Source of the DNA: Prevotella sp. CAG:755
GTDB taxonomy: Bacteria > Bacteroidota > Bacteroidia > Bacteroidales > Bacteroidaceae
Direction of reading: 5' to 3'
Length of the DNA stretch: 13,592 nt
Assembly (NCBI GenBank): GCA_000431275.1
Contig: HF989212.1
Span: 1-13,592 of the forward strand
The position numbers were made by a program, and so were the translations under genes. This document shows, in pieces, positions 13,507 through 13,592 of this stretch; position 1 is the stretch's first letter, and every line of letters starts with the position of its first letter. The notes below the pieces were generated by a model, which had not been told where the DNA came from, made no database searches, and saw only the letters and a program-made list of their open reading frames with translations.

Positions 13507-13513
13507 CCTCCTT
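13507..13513 (-). promoter_or_regulatory. strong Shine-Dalgarno sequence of rplI
   Basis: AAGGAGG on the minus strand ends eight bases before the rplI ATG (13498), a textbook site. It lies in the 17-base gap between rpsR and rplI. No other start in this window has a comparable motif. Confidence 0.85.
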
Positions 13514-13515
13514 TT

Positions 13516-13592
13516 TTATTTCATCAAATCCGTTACAAAGGGCAGCAGGGCCAAGTGGCGCGCACGTTTCACAGCCTGTGCGACACGACGCT
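13516..13592 (-). CDS. rpsR: 30S ribosomal protein S18 (3' end only)
   Basis: Only the last 25 codons are inside the window; the 5' part lies beyond its edge. The peptide RRVAQAVKRARHLALLPFVTDLMK followed by TAA matches the C-terminus of S18 (the RxxAxAIKRARxLALLP signature). S18 sits on the small-subunit platform next to S6, and rpsF-rpsR-rplI is the usual order. The stop is followed by rplI after a 17-base gap, so the two are co-transcribed. Confidence 0.93.
   Translation of the reverse strand, partial: RRVAQAVKRARHLALLPFVTDLMK

Overview
The window looks like chromosomal DNA from a Bacteroidales bacterium (phylum Bacteroidota). Evidence: DUF4831, DUF3256 and PepSY-like exported proteins typical of that order; a zinc-free type B L31; the rpsR-rplI order; promoters of the TTTG / TAnnTTTG type; and almost no Shine-Dalgarno sequences. 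I cannot name the genus. The DNA is moderately GC-rich with ordinary housekeeping content. I see no prophage, IS element, CRISPR array, tRNA or rRNA, and no recognisable defence or biosynthetic system.

Layout. 1-411: gene-free, with a 21-bp tandem repeat and a hairpin/promoter region. 412-3038 (+): bifunctional NAD(P)HX repair enzyme and an exported DUF4831 protein, a two-gene operon. 3320-3772 (+): small exported PepSY-like protein with its own promoter, leader hairpin and terminator. 3846-4616 (+): short-chain dehydrogenase, convergent with fbaA (4829-5839, -); a second repeat cluster and a bidirectional terminator lie between them. 6090-6713 (-): exported DUF3256 protein, divergent from rpmE2 (6874-7128, +); a third repeat cluster abuts its stop codon. 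7201-8427 (+): Gfo/Idh/MocA protein resembling GH109, directly behind the rpmE2 terminator. 8536-9453 (-): EamA transporter. 9481-11694 (-): exported TPR-like protein, ECF-type sigma factor and membrane-anchored putative anti-sigma protein with overlapping ends. 11775-12563 (-): truA. 13049-13592 (-): rplI and the 3' end of rpsR.

Two things stand out. (1) A dispersed family of 21-bp-period repeats (core GGGACGGCTGACAG) occurs at four loci in 13.6 kb, in both orientations. One copy lies in frame inside the putative anti-sigma gene and carries a perfect 15-bp inverted repeat. The period equals about two DNA helical turns and seven codons. (2) rplI is the only gene with a strong Shine-Dalgarno sequence (AAGGAGG), while several others start almost directly behind their -7 box. 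The sigma operon also has an unusual nested inverted repeat upstream.

Functions are mostly housekeeping: cofactor repair, glycolysis/gluconeogenesis, ribosome, tRNA modification. The sigma/anti-sigma cassette is the only clear regulatory unit.
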